Positions 1-7,891 of a stretch of DNA of 10,818 nucleotides are shown here, piece after piece (within the stretch, counting starts at the first letter, position 1; every line of letters starts with the position of its first letter). The notes under the pieces are model-generated. The model was not told the DNA's origin. It did not search any database and saw only the letters and a program-made list of their open reading frames with translations. The stretch covers positions 340 to 11,157 of the forward strand of contig DUCW01000061.1 in assembly GCA_012959595.1 (NCBI GenBank). Direction: 5' to 3'. Made by a program: the position numbers and the translations under genes. This DNA is from Gemmatimonadota bacterium. Lineage in GTDB: Bacteria; Gemmatimonadota; Gemmatimonadetes; Longimicrobiales; Gaopeijiaceae.

Positions 1-56
1 GACAACCAATTTACAACCCTTTGAATAGAATATATAGGATATATGAAAATAAAATG

Positions 57-79
57 AAAAATTCAGTTAGTGAACCAAC
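57..79 (-). terminator. weak candidate terminator after fbp
   Basis: Read on the minus strand, a five-base-pair stem (GTTGG pairing with CTAAC, one G-U pair) with a four-base TTCA loop lies at 66-79. It is followed by a T-rich stretch starting around position 61. It sits about 50 bases after the fbp stop and would end the operon. The stem is short and the T tract starts several bases late, so this is only a candidate. Confidence 0.25.
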
Positions 80-115
80 AAATTGATATTACCTAGCCCT
101 CCCTGTTATCAATTT
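80..115. repeat. 9-bp perfect inverted repeat downstream of fbp
   Basis: Arms at 80-88 (AAATTGATA) and 107-115 (TATCAATTT) are exact reverse complements separated by an 18-base C-rich loop. It lies just after the fbp stop codon, so it could fold at the 3' end of the operon mRNA. No T run follows directly, so it is not a classical terminator alone; it may act with the smaller hairpin next to it. The rest of 1-126 is AT-rich and shows no gene. Confidence 0.4.
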
Positions 116-126
116 CCCTTGAAATA

Positions 127-1143
127 CTAAGAACTTAAGAAACTGTCTGCCAAGTCGACCAATGAACTGGAACCTACATAAACGGGAGTCCTGCAATGTA
201 AATCTGTAGGGACTACATCCAATATCGAACCTTCTCCTGTAGAAGCCTTACCACCAGCTTGCTCACAGATCATAGCAACTGGTGACGCTTCATACAAAAG
301 TCGTAGTTTTCCATTTGGATTCTTACTATCCGCTGGATATGCGAAAATCCCACCCTTAAAAAGTGTTCTGTGAAAGTCTGCCACCAGGGACCCTACATAT
401 CGTGAGGTTCCACAATAAACTTCGCCACCTTCCAACCCTTTCAGGGTTCGAATGAAACACTTTTGACTCTCAGACCAATGAGGGTAGTTGCCTTCATTTA
501 CTGAATACGCTCTGCCGGGATATTCTCCCAGAGTGATTCTGGGATGACTCAGTATAAACTCACCTATCGAAGTATCTAAAGTGAAACCGACTACTCCCCG
601 ACCAAGTGTTAGAATCAGCATCGTTGAGGCTCCATACAGCACATAACCAGCCGCGACCTGCGAAGATCCAGGCTGTAAACAATCCTCAATAGTTCCCGTA
701 CCCTGTGGGGTGACTCTTTTCTGTATTGAAAAGATAGTTCCTGTAGAAATATTTACATCGATATTAGAAGATCCGTCCAGAGGATCGAAAAGAAGAACGT
801 AGTCCCCTTTCTTCGCCACATCCTTGAAGCTCAAGATGTCTTCCGATTCTTCCGAAACCATACAGCACACACTACTAGTTTTCTCTATCGCATCACAAAT
901 AATTTTTTCAGAGTAAATGTCCAATTTTTGCACAGTCTCACCCTGGACATTAGTACCCCCCGCCTCACCCAATAAATCGGATAGACTTATTCGACCCACT
1001 TCTCTCGAAATAATCTTAGATGCAAAAGCGATACCATTTATAATCTTTCTAACACTTCTATCAAGTATTTGCTCAGAAGGTCCAGCCCCAATCAGATACC
1101 CCTGCAAAGTACAAGTATTTTCCTTTCCGTCAGTATGATACAT
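127..1143 (-). CDS. fbp: fructose-1,6-bisphosphatase, class I
   Basis: Removes the 1-phosphate from fructose 1,6-bisphosphate to give fructose 6-phosphate, the committed step of gluconeogenesis (also used in the Calvin cycle); cytosolic and Mg-dependent. The 338-residue length is normal for class I. Family marks are NVQGE followed by QKLD (about residues 65-75), the SEE metal motif at 97-99, the FDPLDGSSNIDVN metal/phosphate motif at 119-131, and the C-terminal block with GTSRYVGSLVADFHR, FAYPAD and AGGKAS. The ATG start is supported by GAAGG at 1150-1154, six bases upstream. It is the last gene of the apparent operon, 37 bases after the LapA-like gene. That gap holds a TATAAA-like box but no convincing -35, so a private promoter is unproven. 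Nothing appears broken. Confidence 0.97.
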   Translation of the reverse strand: MYHTDGKENTCTLQGYLIGAGPSEQILDRSVRKIINGIAFASKIISREVGRISLSDLLGEAGGTNVQGETVQKLDIYSEKIICDAIEKTSSVCCMVSEESEDILSFKDVAKKGDYVLLFDPLDGSSNIDVNISTGTIFSIQKRVTPQGTGTIEDCLQPGSSQVAAGYVLYGASTMLILTLGRGVVGFTLDTSIGEFILSHPRITLGEYPGRAYSVNEGNYPHWSESQKCFIRTLKGLEGGEVYCGTSRYVGSLVADFHRTLFKGGIFAYPADSKNPNGKLRLLYEASPVAMICEQAGGKASTGEGSILDVVPTDLHCRTPVYVGSSSLVDLADSFLSS

Positions 1144-1180
1144 TTCGGACCTTCATCAAAGTAAATTTCTTTTTATACCT

Positions 1181-1507
1181 CTAGTCAGCTTCAGTTACCG
1201 TTTCTTCAGTAATAGTGTCCACAATTCCTGGTTTCTTTTTGTCCAACAACACATCTTCCTCTTCAGTTTCTGCTCTCAATCGGTCATGTAGAATCGCCCG
1301 AACTTTTAGATCACTGTCGATTCCGACTAACAACATCAAAAGCATTCCAAGTATCAGTCCAACAATAGTTAAAACTGTGATCGGGACCCTTTCAAATGTC
1401 ACGAATCCAAGGTTTACTCTAACTTTTTGGAAGTTGTTTAGAACTACAAACAAACCCAAAATAATTAGTACTATAAAAGCACCAAGAGGGCCCAAGAATT
1501 TTATCAT
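1181..1507 (-). CDS. LapA/DUF1049 family inner-membrane protein
   Basis: A 108-residue membrane protein with two hydrophobic segments, about residues 6-25 and 42-62. They are joined by a short linker containing NNFQKVRVNLGF, the pattern typical of the LapA (DUF1049) family. In Escherichia coli LapA takes part in control of lipopolysaccharide assembly and LpxC turnover; whether that role holds here is unknown. The C-terminal tail (about 64-108) is charged and mostly acidic and probably lies in the cytoplasm. The start is ATG with only a poor ribosome binding site (GATGGT directly upstream), so it may depend on translation of miaB, whose stop lies 16 bases upstream. No LapB-like TPR gene lies next to it, so the functional name is left open. 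Confidence 0.8.
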   Translation of the reverse strand: MIKFLGPLGAFIVLIILGLFVVLNNFQKVRVNLGFVTFERVPITVLTIVGLILGMLLMLLVGIDSDLKVRAILHDRLRAETEEEDVLLDKKKPGIVDTITEETVTEAD

Positions 1508-1523
1508 ACCATCAACAATCGAT

Positions 1524-2882
1524 TCAATTCACCATCTCCCCCACAAAGGTAGCTCCTGTGGTACTCGTCAAGAATACTTGTTGGTAACCTCCAATGGTAT
1601 CAGATGGTGCGGTGAACGCCACCACCTTATTCCTTCTAGTCCGGCCCAAAACTTGACCTTTTTTTCGACCCTCTTTTTCAACTAAAACCTCTTCTGTTCT
1701 TCCTACTTCGGCCTCGTTAATCTCAGATTGGATACTCCTTTGTACTTCGATAAGTTTAGCTAAGCGATTTTGTGCTTCGTCTTCGGATAAAAAATCTTCC
1801 TGTGGTAAGCGAGTAGCCGGTGTGCCGTCGCGAAGAGAATACTTGTAAGTGTAAGCATCGTCAAATCTGACCTGTCTCAGTAGCTCCAAGGTGTCTTCGA
1901 ACTGGATTTCTGTTTCACCTGGAAATGCTACAATTATATCAGTAGAAAGCGACAAGTCGGGTATTAAGTCTCTCGCTAACTGGACTTTGTCCAGGAAGGT
2001 CTCAACAGTATAACGACGAAGCATCTTTCGAAGCACCTTGTCATTACCCGATTGAACCGGAAGATGCAGCTGCTCACATATATTAGGTTCTTCTGCCATT
2101 ACTTCCAATAATTCTGGAGTGACATCATTAGGGTGAGGAGATGTGAAACGCACTCTACGCATCCCAGGGATCCGGGCCACAGATCTTAAAAGTTCGTGAA
2201 ACGAAATGCCCTCAGATTGATATGAGTTGACCGTCTGTCCCAATAGAGTCACCTCTGTACGACCAGATCCTACTATCTCCTGAATTTCCTGTAAAACTTC
2301 ACTAGATTTCCTATTCTTTTCTGGACCCCGAACATAAGGGACTATGCAGAAAGTACAACGGTGGTTACATCCTCTTTGAATAGGAACCCAAGCACTTACC
2401 GATGACGTCCTTCGTTGTGTTAGTCCTTCATAATTTTCCCCTATGTTCAAATCTAAGACGGCAAGTTGCGGGCCCCTCTTCTTTGAAGATCGAGAAGGAA
2501 GAGATCTGGCTCCTCTTTGAATTCTGCCTAACTGTTCTGGTAAAGAACGGTAAGCATCCGGTCCCATCACCAGGTCCACATAAGGAGCTCTCTTTAGTAA
2601 CACTGTTCCTAATCGCTGTGCCATACATCCAGTTACGCCCAAAATAACTTCCGGACGGTCCTTCTTAAGAGCATACAGTTGACCGATCCTTCCCAATACC
2701 CTCTCTTCTGCATGCTCTCGAATCGCACAGGTATTGACTATAATCACATCTGCTTCTTCTGCAGAACTGGAAACTTCATAACCGTCGTTTACAAGAATTC
2801 CTTCCATCAGCTCTCCATCACTGATATTCATTTGACAACCGTATGTCTCCACATAGACGCTTTTCTTTGGGAATCGTGTCAT
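1524..2882 (-). CDS. miaB: tRNA-2-methylthio-N6-dimethylallyladenosine synthase MiaB
   Basis: Radical-SAM methylthiotransferase that adds a methylthio group to i6A37 of tRNAs reading codons starting with U. At 452 residues it has the family's usual size and order: an N-terminal methylthiotransferase domain with Cys16 (ETYGCQMN), Cys52 (VNTCAIRE) and Cys86 (GCMAQR), which bind the auxiliary 4Fe-4S cluster; a radical-SAM domain with Cys172, Cys176 and Cys179 in RGCNHRCTFC; and a C-terminal TRAM domain from about residue 385. The YGCQMN and CAIRE wording separates it from MtaB and RimO. It starts at ATG with a weak GGGTTG upstream. It lies 48 bases after mtaB and 16 bases before the LapA-like gene. 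MiaA, needed to make its i6A substrate, is not in this window. Confidence 0.96.
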   Translation of the reverse strand: MTRFPKKSVYVETYGCQMNISDGELMEGILVNDGYEVSSSAEEADVIIVNTCAIREHAEERVLGRIGQLYALKKDRPEVILGVTGCMAQRLGTVLLKRAPYVDLVMGPDAYRSLPEQLGRIQRGARSLPSRSSKKRGPQLAVLDLNIGENYEGLTQRRTSSVSAWVPIQRGCNHRCTFCIVPYVRGPEKNRKSSEVLQEIQEIVGSGRTEVTLLGQTVNSYQSEGISFHELLRSVARIPGMRRVRFTSPHPNDVTPELLEVMAEEPNICEQLHLPVQSGNDKVLRKMLRRYTVETFLDKVQLARDLIPDLSLSTDIIVAFPGETEIQFEDTLELLRQVRFDDAYTYKYSLRDGTPATRLPQEDFLSEDEAQNRLAKLIEVQRSIQSEINEAEVGRTEEVLVEKEGRKKGQVLGRTRRNKVVAFTAPSDTIGGYQQVFLTSTTGATFVGEMVN

Positions 2883-2930
2883 ATCAACCCATGTCTTAAA
2901 ATCTTTTAAAATCCCTGAGTCACAAAACTG

Positions 2931-4223
2931 TCAACTGACGATATCAACATAAAGATCTTCACTAGTTCCTCGCAAAATCCCTTGATAAAGTCGTTCTGGC
3001 GGCCTCACTTCTGAGCCACTCACTCGAACTCTCAAATAATCCTCAGTGATGGCGTTGCGACCTTCCTGTTCAAGAGTAACGGAAGATAACCCTCCCGAAC
3101 GAGAATTCCGATATTTCATATTCTTATCTTCTGCAATTTTTCTGAGCTGCGTACCCCTCTCTCTAGATACTTGTCTAGAGACGTGGCCAGACAATTCCGC
3201 CGCCACAGTATTGTCTTTCTCAGAAAATGGAAATACGTGGAGATAAGTATAGGGGAGTTCTTCAACCAATCTAACGGTCTCTTGATGATCTTTTTCTTGT
3301 TCTCCTGGAAATCCGGTAATTATATCTGCTCCCAAGCCCAAGTACGGGAATTTTTCTGCTATTTTAAGAGCCCTCACTCGGTATTCCTCTCTAGTGTGCC
3401 AGCGCCTCATCCGTCGCAAAACTGCATCCGAACCACTTTGAAGGGGCATATGAAAATGTGGTGCTATCTGTCCAGCAGAAGCAACCACCACATCCAACAA
3501 TTCGTCATCAATTTCTGTAGCTTCTATGCTACCTAATCTAAATCTTGTTTCTGGAACCGTTTCCAGAAGACTATGTAGTAATTCTGAGAGAGTCATCGGA
3601 CATTCAAGATCTCGACCATAATGACCAATATGAATCCCCGTCAATACAATCTCTGGGTGGTGTTGGGACAGGATTAAAGCTTCATCAATAACCTCTTGGA
3701 GAATGCGCGAACGACTAGAGCCTCGAGCTAAGCGAGTGGCACAGAAGGAACAATTACGATCACATCCGTCCTGTATCTTTAACCATCCACGTGTTGCTGA
3801 TCTCCTATAATCCAAGATAGGGATATTTCTCTGGATTTTAGTACTCCCAATCTCTTCATGAATACCTTGAATTTGCACTAATTCTGACTCTCTCTCCGCA
3901 GCGAGAGAAACCTGAACCGGATCATGACCCATCACAACCGTTTCTACTTCAGACATTTCACGATACTCAGCACCACGAAGAACTGCAGAACACCCAGCAA
4001 CAATGACTCGAACGCCAGGTTTATCTCTTTTGATTTTTCGGATAAATTTTCGGGCTTCTTTGTCGGCCGTGTTGGTCACCGTACAGGTGTTCACTAGGCA
4101 GACCTCAAATTCCTCTGACTTCTCTACCGTGATGCCACCTCGAGCTTCCACCTCCTGTCTCATCCTTTCGGTGTCATATTGATTTGCTTTACATCCAAAA
4201 GTCTTAAAAAAAACTTTCATCAC
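2931..4223 (-). CDS. mtaB: tRNA (t6A37) C2-methylthiotransferase MtaB
   Basis: Radical-SAM enzyme that converts t6A37 to ms2t6A37 in tRNAs reading codons starting with A. The 430 residues contain Cys11 (TFGCKANQYD), Cys47 (VNTCTVTNTAD) and Cys78 (AGCSAV) for the auxiliary cluster, and Cys154, Cys158 and Cys161 (DGCDRNCSFC) for the SAM cluster, with a TRAM-like C-terminus. GCKANQYD and CTVTNTADKEAR are MtaB signatures and distinguish it from the MiaB paralogue beside it. Two starts are possible: GTG at 4223, eight bases after AAAGG, or the next codon ATG at 4220, eleven bases after it; they differ by one residue. The ribosome binding site overlaps the stop of the outer-membrane gene, suggesting coupling. 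Codons 4-6 contain a run of eight T. The sequence after the SAM cysteines (ATRLARG) differs from the commoner IIPxARG type. Confidence 0.94.
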   Translation of the reverse strand: MMKVFFKTFGCKANQYDTERMRQEVEARGGITVEKSEEFEVCLVNTCTVTNTADKEARKFIRKIKRDKPGVRVIVAGCSAVLRGAEYREMSEVETVVMGHDPVQVSLAAERESELVQIQGIHEEIGSTKIQRNIPILDYRRSATRGWLKIQDGCDRNCSFCATRLARGSSRSRILQEVIDEALILSQHHPEIVLTGIHIGHYGRDLECPMTLSELLHSLLETVPETRFRLGSIEATEIDDELLDVVVASAGQIAPHFHMPLQSGSDAVLRRMRRWHTREEYRVRALKIAEKFPYLGLGADIITGFPGEQEKDHQETVRLVEELPYTYLHVFPFSEKDNTVAAELSGHVSRQVSRERGTQLRKIAEDKNMKYRNSRSGGLSSVTLEQEGRNAITEDYLRVRVSGSEVRPPERLYQGILRGTSEDLYVDIVS

Positions 4224-4231
4224 AGAACCAG

Positions 4232-4236
4232 CCTTT
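4232..4236 (-). promoter_or_regulatory. ribosome binding site of mtaB
   Basis: AAAGG on the minus strand includes the last two bases of the outer-membrane gene's TAA stop. Its eight-base distance to GTG (4223) is closer to ideal than the eleven bases to ATG (4220), which slightly favours the GTG start. Confidence 0.6.
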
Positions 4237-5407
4237 AGCGATTTCCAGCCCGCAAGGTGACGGTGACTCTGTTGAAATTCTCCTCAAAATCACTCGCACT
4301 GTGTTTTCCGGCTTCTACGGCCACATCAATAGCTGCGATCGGAAGTTCGAAAACTTCTGCAAGAACCACAGAAAAACCTAGAGATACATTCCTCTCCTTT
4401 ACCTCTTGACCCTTAAATTGAAAAGGCATGGTTGATTTACGAAAACCCAAACGAAGAGGAAAAATTCCCGACCAAAACCTTGTTGCTTCCCATTCCAGAC
4501 CAATCCCGTAAGTATTAGTTCTGCCTACGGCCACCGCATCAAGTCCAGGGTATCCCGAATTACTCCAATCAGATGATGAAAGACCTGCATTCAAAAAAAG
4601 CCCTGGACCCAATATCCAATTGCTTGCTACTTTCAACTCTATAGGAGCTCGAATCACTTCTTTCTCTCCGATCGATCCTTCTATTGGACTAAGAGCGATA
4701 GCTCCTGACCACTGCACACTACCCCCCAGTTGTAGCAAAGAGTGAGGGTTCCAGGAAAGATTCACAGATACAAGTGGACCGGAATAGGCCGATGTTTCAT
4801 TTTTGGAGAAATCTTTGAGTGTACCCAACGTAGGCAGTGAATCCAAGTCAAAACTTCTAACAAAATTCCGCTTGACACTACCAGTATAAACGCCAGCTGA
4901 AGCACCAATCGCTATACTAGAGGAGAACCTCTGGGCCCATCCCACCCGAAGGGCAGAAAGACCACCTAACAAGTCCGCCTGATCGGTTATAGGAATATCA
5001 GCTCCCATGAGCTGTAAAGTGTCCCCAACAGCAGCAGAAGAATTTTGATCAAAAAAACTATTCAATGTGAACGTCGCCACTCCACTTGTTCCCAAGGGAA
5101 ATGCCATACCTAGTATGGGAAAGCGTGTCCCAGAAAACTCTCCTTCATCTACCCCTAGCTTATAGCTTCCCCACATCGGTTGTAGAGTAAAACTCGCCGT
5201 TGAAGCCAAGAGATCCAAAGAGGCAGTAGGATCGCCTGGTAAAATCGTTGGAGTCCTTGTGGACAGACCCACTCCCCCAAGTGCTCTTTGGGTAGCATCT
5301 ATAGGGTCCAACTTCATACCAAGGCCACTAGATCCTAATAACGATTGAGCTTCTGATAACTGCGGACTCGTTACCAGAAGAATACAACCTATCCAAAAGG
5401 ATCTCAT
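4235..5407 (-). CDS. predicted outer-membrane beta-barrel protein, function unknown
   Basis: A 390-residue exported protein. The N-terminus is a signal peptide with cleavage predicted after SEA (residues 18-20). The mature start (GSSGLGMKLDPIDATQRALGG) resembles the N-terminus of FadL/PorV-like outer-membrane proteins, which begin with a short Gly-rich segment about being 'alone' or 'good' before the barrel. The remainder alternates polar and hydrophobic residues with many short amphipathic strands (for example VGWAQRFSSSIAIGASAGVY and LELKVASNW-like stretches), consistent with a beta-barrel. I recognise no catalytic motif and give no substrate. The ATG has a strong AGGGGA site at 5415-5420, seven bases upstream. 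Its first bases overlap the lipoprotein stop in ATGA, so the two are probably translated together and may form one envelope complex; that is inference. Confidence 0.7.
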   Translation of the reverse strand: MRSFWIGCILLVTSPQLSEAQSLLGSSGLGMKLDPIDATQRALGGVGLSTRTPTILPGDPTASLDLLASTASFTLQPMWGSYKLGVDEGEFSGTRFPILGMAFPLGTSGVATFTLNSFFDQNSSAAVGDTLQLMGADIPITDQADLLGGLSALRVGWAQRFSSSIAIGASAGVYTGSVKRNFVRSFDLDSLPTLGTLKDFSKNETSAYSGPLVSVNLSWNPHSLLQLGGSVQWSGAIALSPIEGSIGEKEVIRAPIELKVASNWILGPGLFLNAGLSSSDWSNSGYPGLDAVAVGRTNTYGIGLEWEATRFWSGIFPLRLGFRKSTMPFQFKGQEVKERNVSLGFSVVLAEVFELPIAAIDVAVEAGKHSASDFEENFNRVTVTLRAGNR

Positions 5408-6708
5408 GGTGAGATCCCCTGCTTAGGAACTGTTAGTATTAATCTCAACACTGGAAATCCTGAATGATCAGAACCTTGAAAAGATGCAAAATCCAACGTA
5501 CTCCCCTCGTCACTACTTAGAAGTGCAAAAGTATTAGAAGTGAATGTCCTCGGCGAGTCTCCATCACTAAATCCTAACAGATCTGTCAACGAAAAAAAGA
5601 TCTGCTCCCCCTCCTCATTATCAAAAAATTTAGGCTGCACCAAAACTCCCTGTTGCAACCCGATGGGATCTCCAAGAGGAGACTTGGGAAGAGATGAGGG
5701 GCTCAGGACTGAACGGATTTGGATCGCCAAAGGGGTTGTCGGTTTAAAACCAGCTTCAGTTTTACGAGTTGTCAGAATCAATTCCGCTAGATTCAATTGG
5801 CTCTTGGAAATATCAAATAGGCACCCTGAATTCCCGCAGATTTCAACCGAACCCTTAACCTGTTCTGGCAGTTTCATAGTTATTACGGATCTCCAGGCGG
5901 GAAGACCTCCGACCCTCAACCATCCCCCTGGGTTAGTCGGCATCGGATCAACCATGAAACTCAAAGCACTGACTGGGATCGGGATCTCAACAATTGTGTC
6001 AGCATTAATCAAAGGGATGGCTTTCAATATTAACTGAGCATCCCAAAGATTGAGACGAGTTGCTGGATCGGTGGAAGCCACCACCATCCCTTGGGAATAA
6101 CTACCCTCTCCACCCCATGCAGCCACGGTTGCCGAGTCGACATCAATACTTATCGATGCGAAAGATTTTACCGAATCACCAGCCAGATGGGAATCGAGGT
6201 CTCCAGATCCTACCAAAACCGAGGAGCCTGCACCTGGCTGGACCCACGAAGTCTTATCATCCACTGTATCCACTGCGACTTCCCAAGTAACTGTTTTGGA
6301 ATCCCAAGCTTGTTGAGTAGCCGAGAGTTGTAGGCCAATGGCCTCACCGGTTGGACCTTGGACAGAGTCAAATGCTAGCACTACCCTTCCCCCTATGAAT
6401 TTCAGCCCAGACGTACTCCCTCCTAGTTCCACTGACTCTGGGTATGGATTGAATCGTACAATTGTTTTAGCAGAGAATCCATTAAAATCTTTGGCGACAA
6501 CACCAGATCCCAGGTCAGAAGAAGATCCATAGCCTCCCACGATGTTCACTTCTTGAACGAAATCCGCAAATGGTACCAGTACTTCTATTGTGTAAGGCTC
6601 AACATCGATGAGGTCCAAATCGGGTGCAGTGGCAACATTTTCACTACAATTCACCAATAACAAAAATCCCAGTGGGAATAATAATCTTACGAAATGAGAC
6701 TTTATCAA
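5404..6708 (-). CDS. secreted lipoprotein with DNRLRE-like region, function unknown
   Basis: A 434-residue protein with a lipoprotein signal peptide: basic N-terminus, hydrophobic run at residues 7-19, and a lipobox-like LVNC with Cys21 as the likely lipidated residue. Asn just before Cys is unusual, since Gly, Ala or Ser is commoner. The middle (about residues 90-230) resembles the DNRLRE beta-sandwich pattern seen in secreted surface proteins: an AWDSKTVTWEVA block, then SISIDVDSATVAAWGGEG and a GMVVAS strand. The remaining third looks beta-rich and has no motif I recognise. The start is TTG, supported by a strong AGAGGA at 6716-6721. It lies 43 bases after alr, and its stop overlaps the start of the outer-membrane gene by four bases. 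Role unknown; surface or periplasmic partner of the barrel protein is a guess. Confidence 0.7.
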   Translation of the reverse strand: MIKSHFVRLLFPLGFLLLVNCSENVATAPDLDLIDVEPYTIEVLVPFADFVQEVNIVGGYGSSSDLGSGVVAKDFNGFSAKTIVRFNPYPESVELGGSTSGLKFIGGRVVLAFDSVQGPTGEAIGLQLSATQQAWDSKTVTWEVAVDTVDDKTSWVQPGAGSSVLVGSGDLDSHLAGDSVKSFASISIDVDSATVAAWGGEGSYSQGMVVASTDPATRLNLWDAQLILKAIPLINADTIVEIPIPVSALSFMVDPMPTNPGGWLRVGGLPAWRSVITMKLPEQVKGSVEICGNSGCLFDISKSQLNLAELILTTRKTEAGFKPTTPLAIQIRSVLSPSSLPKSPLGDPIGLQQGVLVQPKFFDNEEGEQIFFSLTDLLGFSDGDSPRTFTSNTFALLSSDEGSTLDFASFQGSDHSGFPVLRLILTVPKQGISP

Positions 6709-6715
6709 AGAAATG

Positions 6716-6721
6716 TCCTCT
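6716..6721 (-). promoter_or_regulatory. ribosome binding site fixing a TTG start
   Basis: AGAGGA on the minus strand lies seven bases before the TTG at 6706-6708. The hydrophobic signal sequence begins right after this TTG, so the site and the signal peptide agree on the start of the lipoprotein gene. Confidence 0.7.
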
Positions 6722-6751
6722 TTTCTCGAACTATCGGAAACATGCTAACTA

Positions 6752-7867
6752 TCACACCAAAATCCTCGGTAATCTAGACGTCAAACCAGTCAAGATCTCA
6801 TAACTGACAGTTTCCACTAAAGTCGCCATTTCGTCCAAAGTTATACACTCTTCGCTGTCCTTGCCTATTAAGGTAGCCACATCACCGACTTCAACCCCAA
6901 CAAGATCAGTCACATTTACCACAATTGTATCCATTGAAATCCTTCCAATAATTGGCACTCTAGTGCCTTGGAGTAAGGCATGCCCACGATTACCTAATCT
7001 CCTGGGCAACCCGTCTCCATAGCCGATCCCTAGTACTGCCCACCGTTCCTGTCTGGTACTCTCGTAGGTCGCCCCATAACCCAAAGTAGTATTCGACGGA
7101 ACATTCCGAACTAGCACGACTCTTGCACGCAGGCTTATGACTTCCTCCGCTAAAGGACCTTTACTCCCGACTTGACCTCCGTAGATAAAGATCCCTGGGC
7201 GAACCCCCTGAGCTACCATCGACGGCTCACGAAAAATGGCTGCAGAATTACAGAGATGGCACATCCCCGCATTCTCATTCAAGTTTTCTATAGCCTCCAA
7301 GAACCTCTCGGATTGAAGTTTAGCACTGGAATCAAAATCTACATCTGAAGAATGGAAATGAGTATAGGTGCCACTCCAAGACACATCCTCCTGATCGGAA
7401 CGAACTCTTACAATTTTTCCCCAATCCGAAACAGTGCGCCAGTCAAAACCAGCTCTGCCCATCCCTGAATCAACTTCTATTTGGAAATAACCTGTGATAT
7501 TCAATTTGTTGGATGTCGCAATCAATGTCTCTAAAGCTTCTAGATCTGATAATGTGACTGTTAAATTCGCCTCTAATGCTTGTTCGTATAGCCCATAAGG
7601 GATAGGGGAAAACACCACTACAGGTTTTACCACACCGATCCTACGGAGATGACAGCCTTCTTCGACAGTAGCCACTCCAAATCCCCAAGGATTACAAGCT
7701 TCCAAAATAGGAAGCGTGGATTCCACTCCTAAACCATAAGCATCGGCTTTCACCATGGGAATTATCGAACAGCTCTCCCCCACTTTTTCACGAATAGTCA
7801 ATACGTTTCTGCGAAGAGAGTCTGAACTCACTTCCACCCAGGATCGGACACAAGAATTATTTGTCAT
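6752..7867 (-). CDS. alr: alanine racemase
   Basis: PLP-dependent enzyme that interconverts L- and D-alanine, supplying D-alanine for peptidoglycan; cytosolic. At 371 residues it has normal length and both domains. Visible marks are the PLP lysine Lys40 in MVKADAYGLG, Arg138 in VDSGMGRAG, Arg223 in GVRPGI (contacts the PLP ring nitrogen in the family), the second catalytic base Tyr264 in LGYGATY, GYGDGLPRR at 282-290, and GRISMD with Met312 and Asp313. Position 131, which matches the carbamylated Lys129 of the Geobacillus enzyme, is Glu here. The ATG is placed just before the RSWVEV start of the barrel domain, but there is no clear ribosome binding site upstream. It diverges from mazG and is the first gene of the seven-gene run. 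Confidence 0.96.
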   Translation of the reverse strand: MTNNSCVRSWVEVSSDSLRRNVLTIREKVGESCSIIPMVKADAYGLGVESTLPILEACNPWGFGVATVEEGCHLRRIGVVKPVVVFSPIPYGLYEQALEANLTVTLSDLEALETLIATSNKLNITGYFQIEVDSGMGRAGFDWRTVSDWGKIVRVRSDQEDVSWSGTYTHFHSSDVDFDSSAKLQSERFLEAIENLNENAGMCHLCNSAAIFREPSMVAQGVRPGIFIYGGQVGSKGPLAEEVISLRARVVLVRNVPSNTTLGYGATYESTRQERWAVLGIGYGDGLPRRLGNRGHALLQGTRVPIIGRISMDTIVVNVTDLVGVEVGDVATLIGKDSEECITLDEMATLVETVSYEILTGLTSRLPRILV

Positions 7868-7891
7868 GATAGTTGAAAAAAGCTAAAACAT

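Noticed and set aside
1215..1685. 156-codon plus-strand frame across the LapA-like gene and the miaB 3' end
   Set aside because: It is antisense to two clear genes, is Ser/Thr/Ile-rich with no domain, and crosses their boundary; a shadow of the coding strand.
2883..2930. Repeated GATTTTAA in the mtaB-miaB gap, considered as a promoter or terminator
   Set aside because: The two copies are short and AT-rich, give no stable hairpin and have no good -35 partner.
3171..3536. 121-codon plus-strand frame inside mtaB
   Set aside because: Fully antisense to the radical-SAM gene with no recognisable product or ribosome binding site.
4206..4213. Run of eight T (coding strand) in codons 4-6 of mtaB, considered as a phase-variation or slippage site
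   Set aside because: It encodes Val-Phe-Phe-Lys, part of the normal MtaB N-terminus, and eight bases is short for such a claim without population data.
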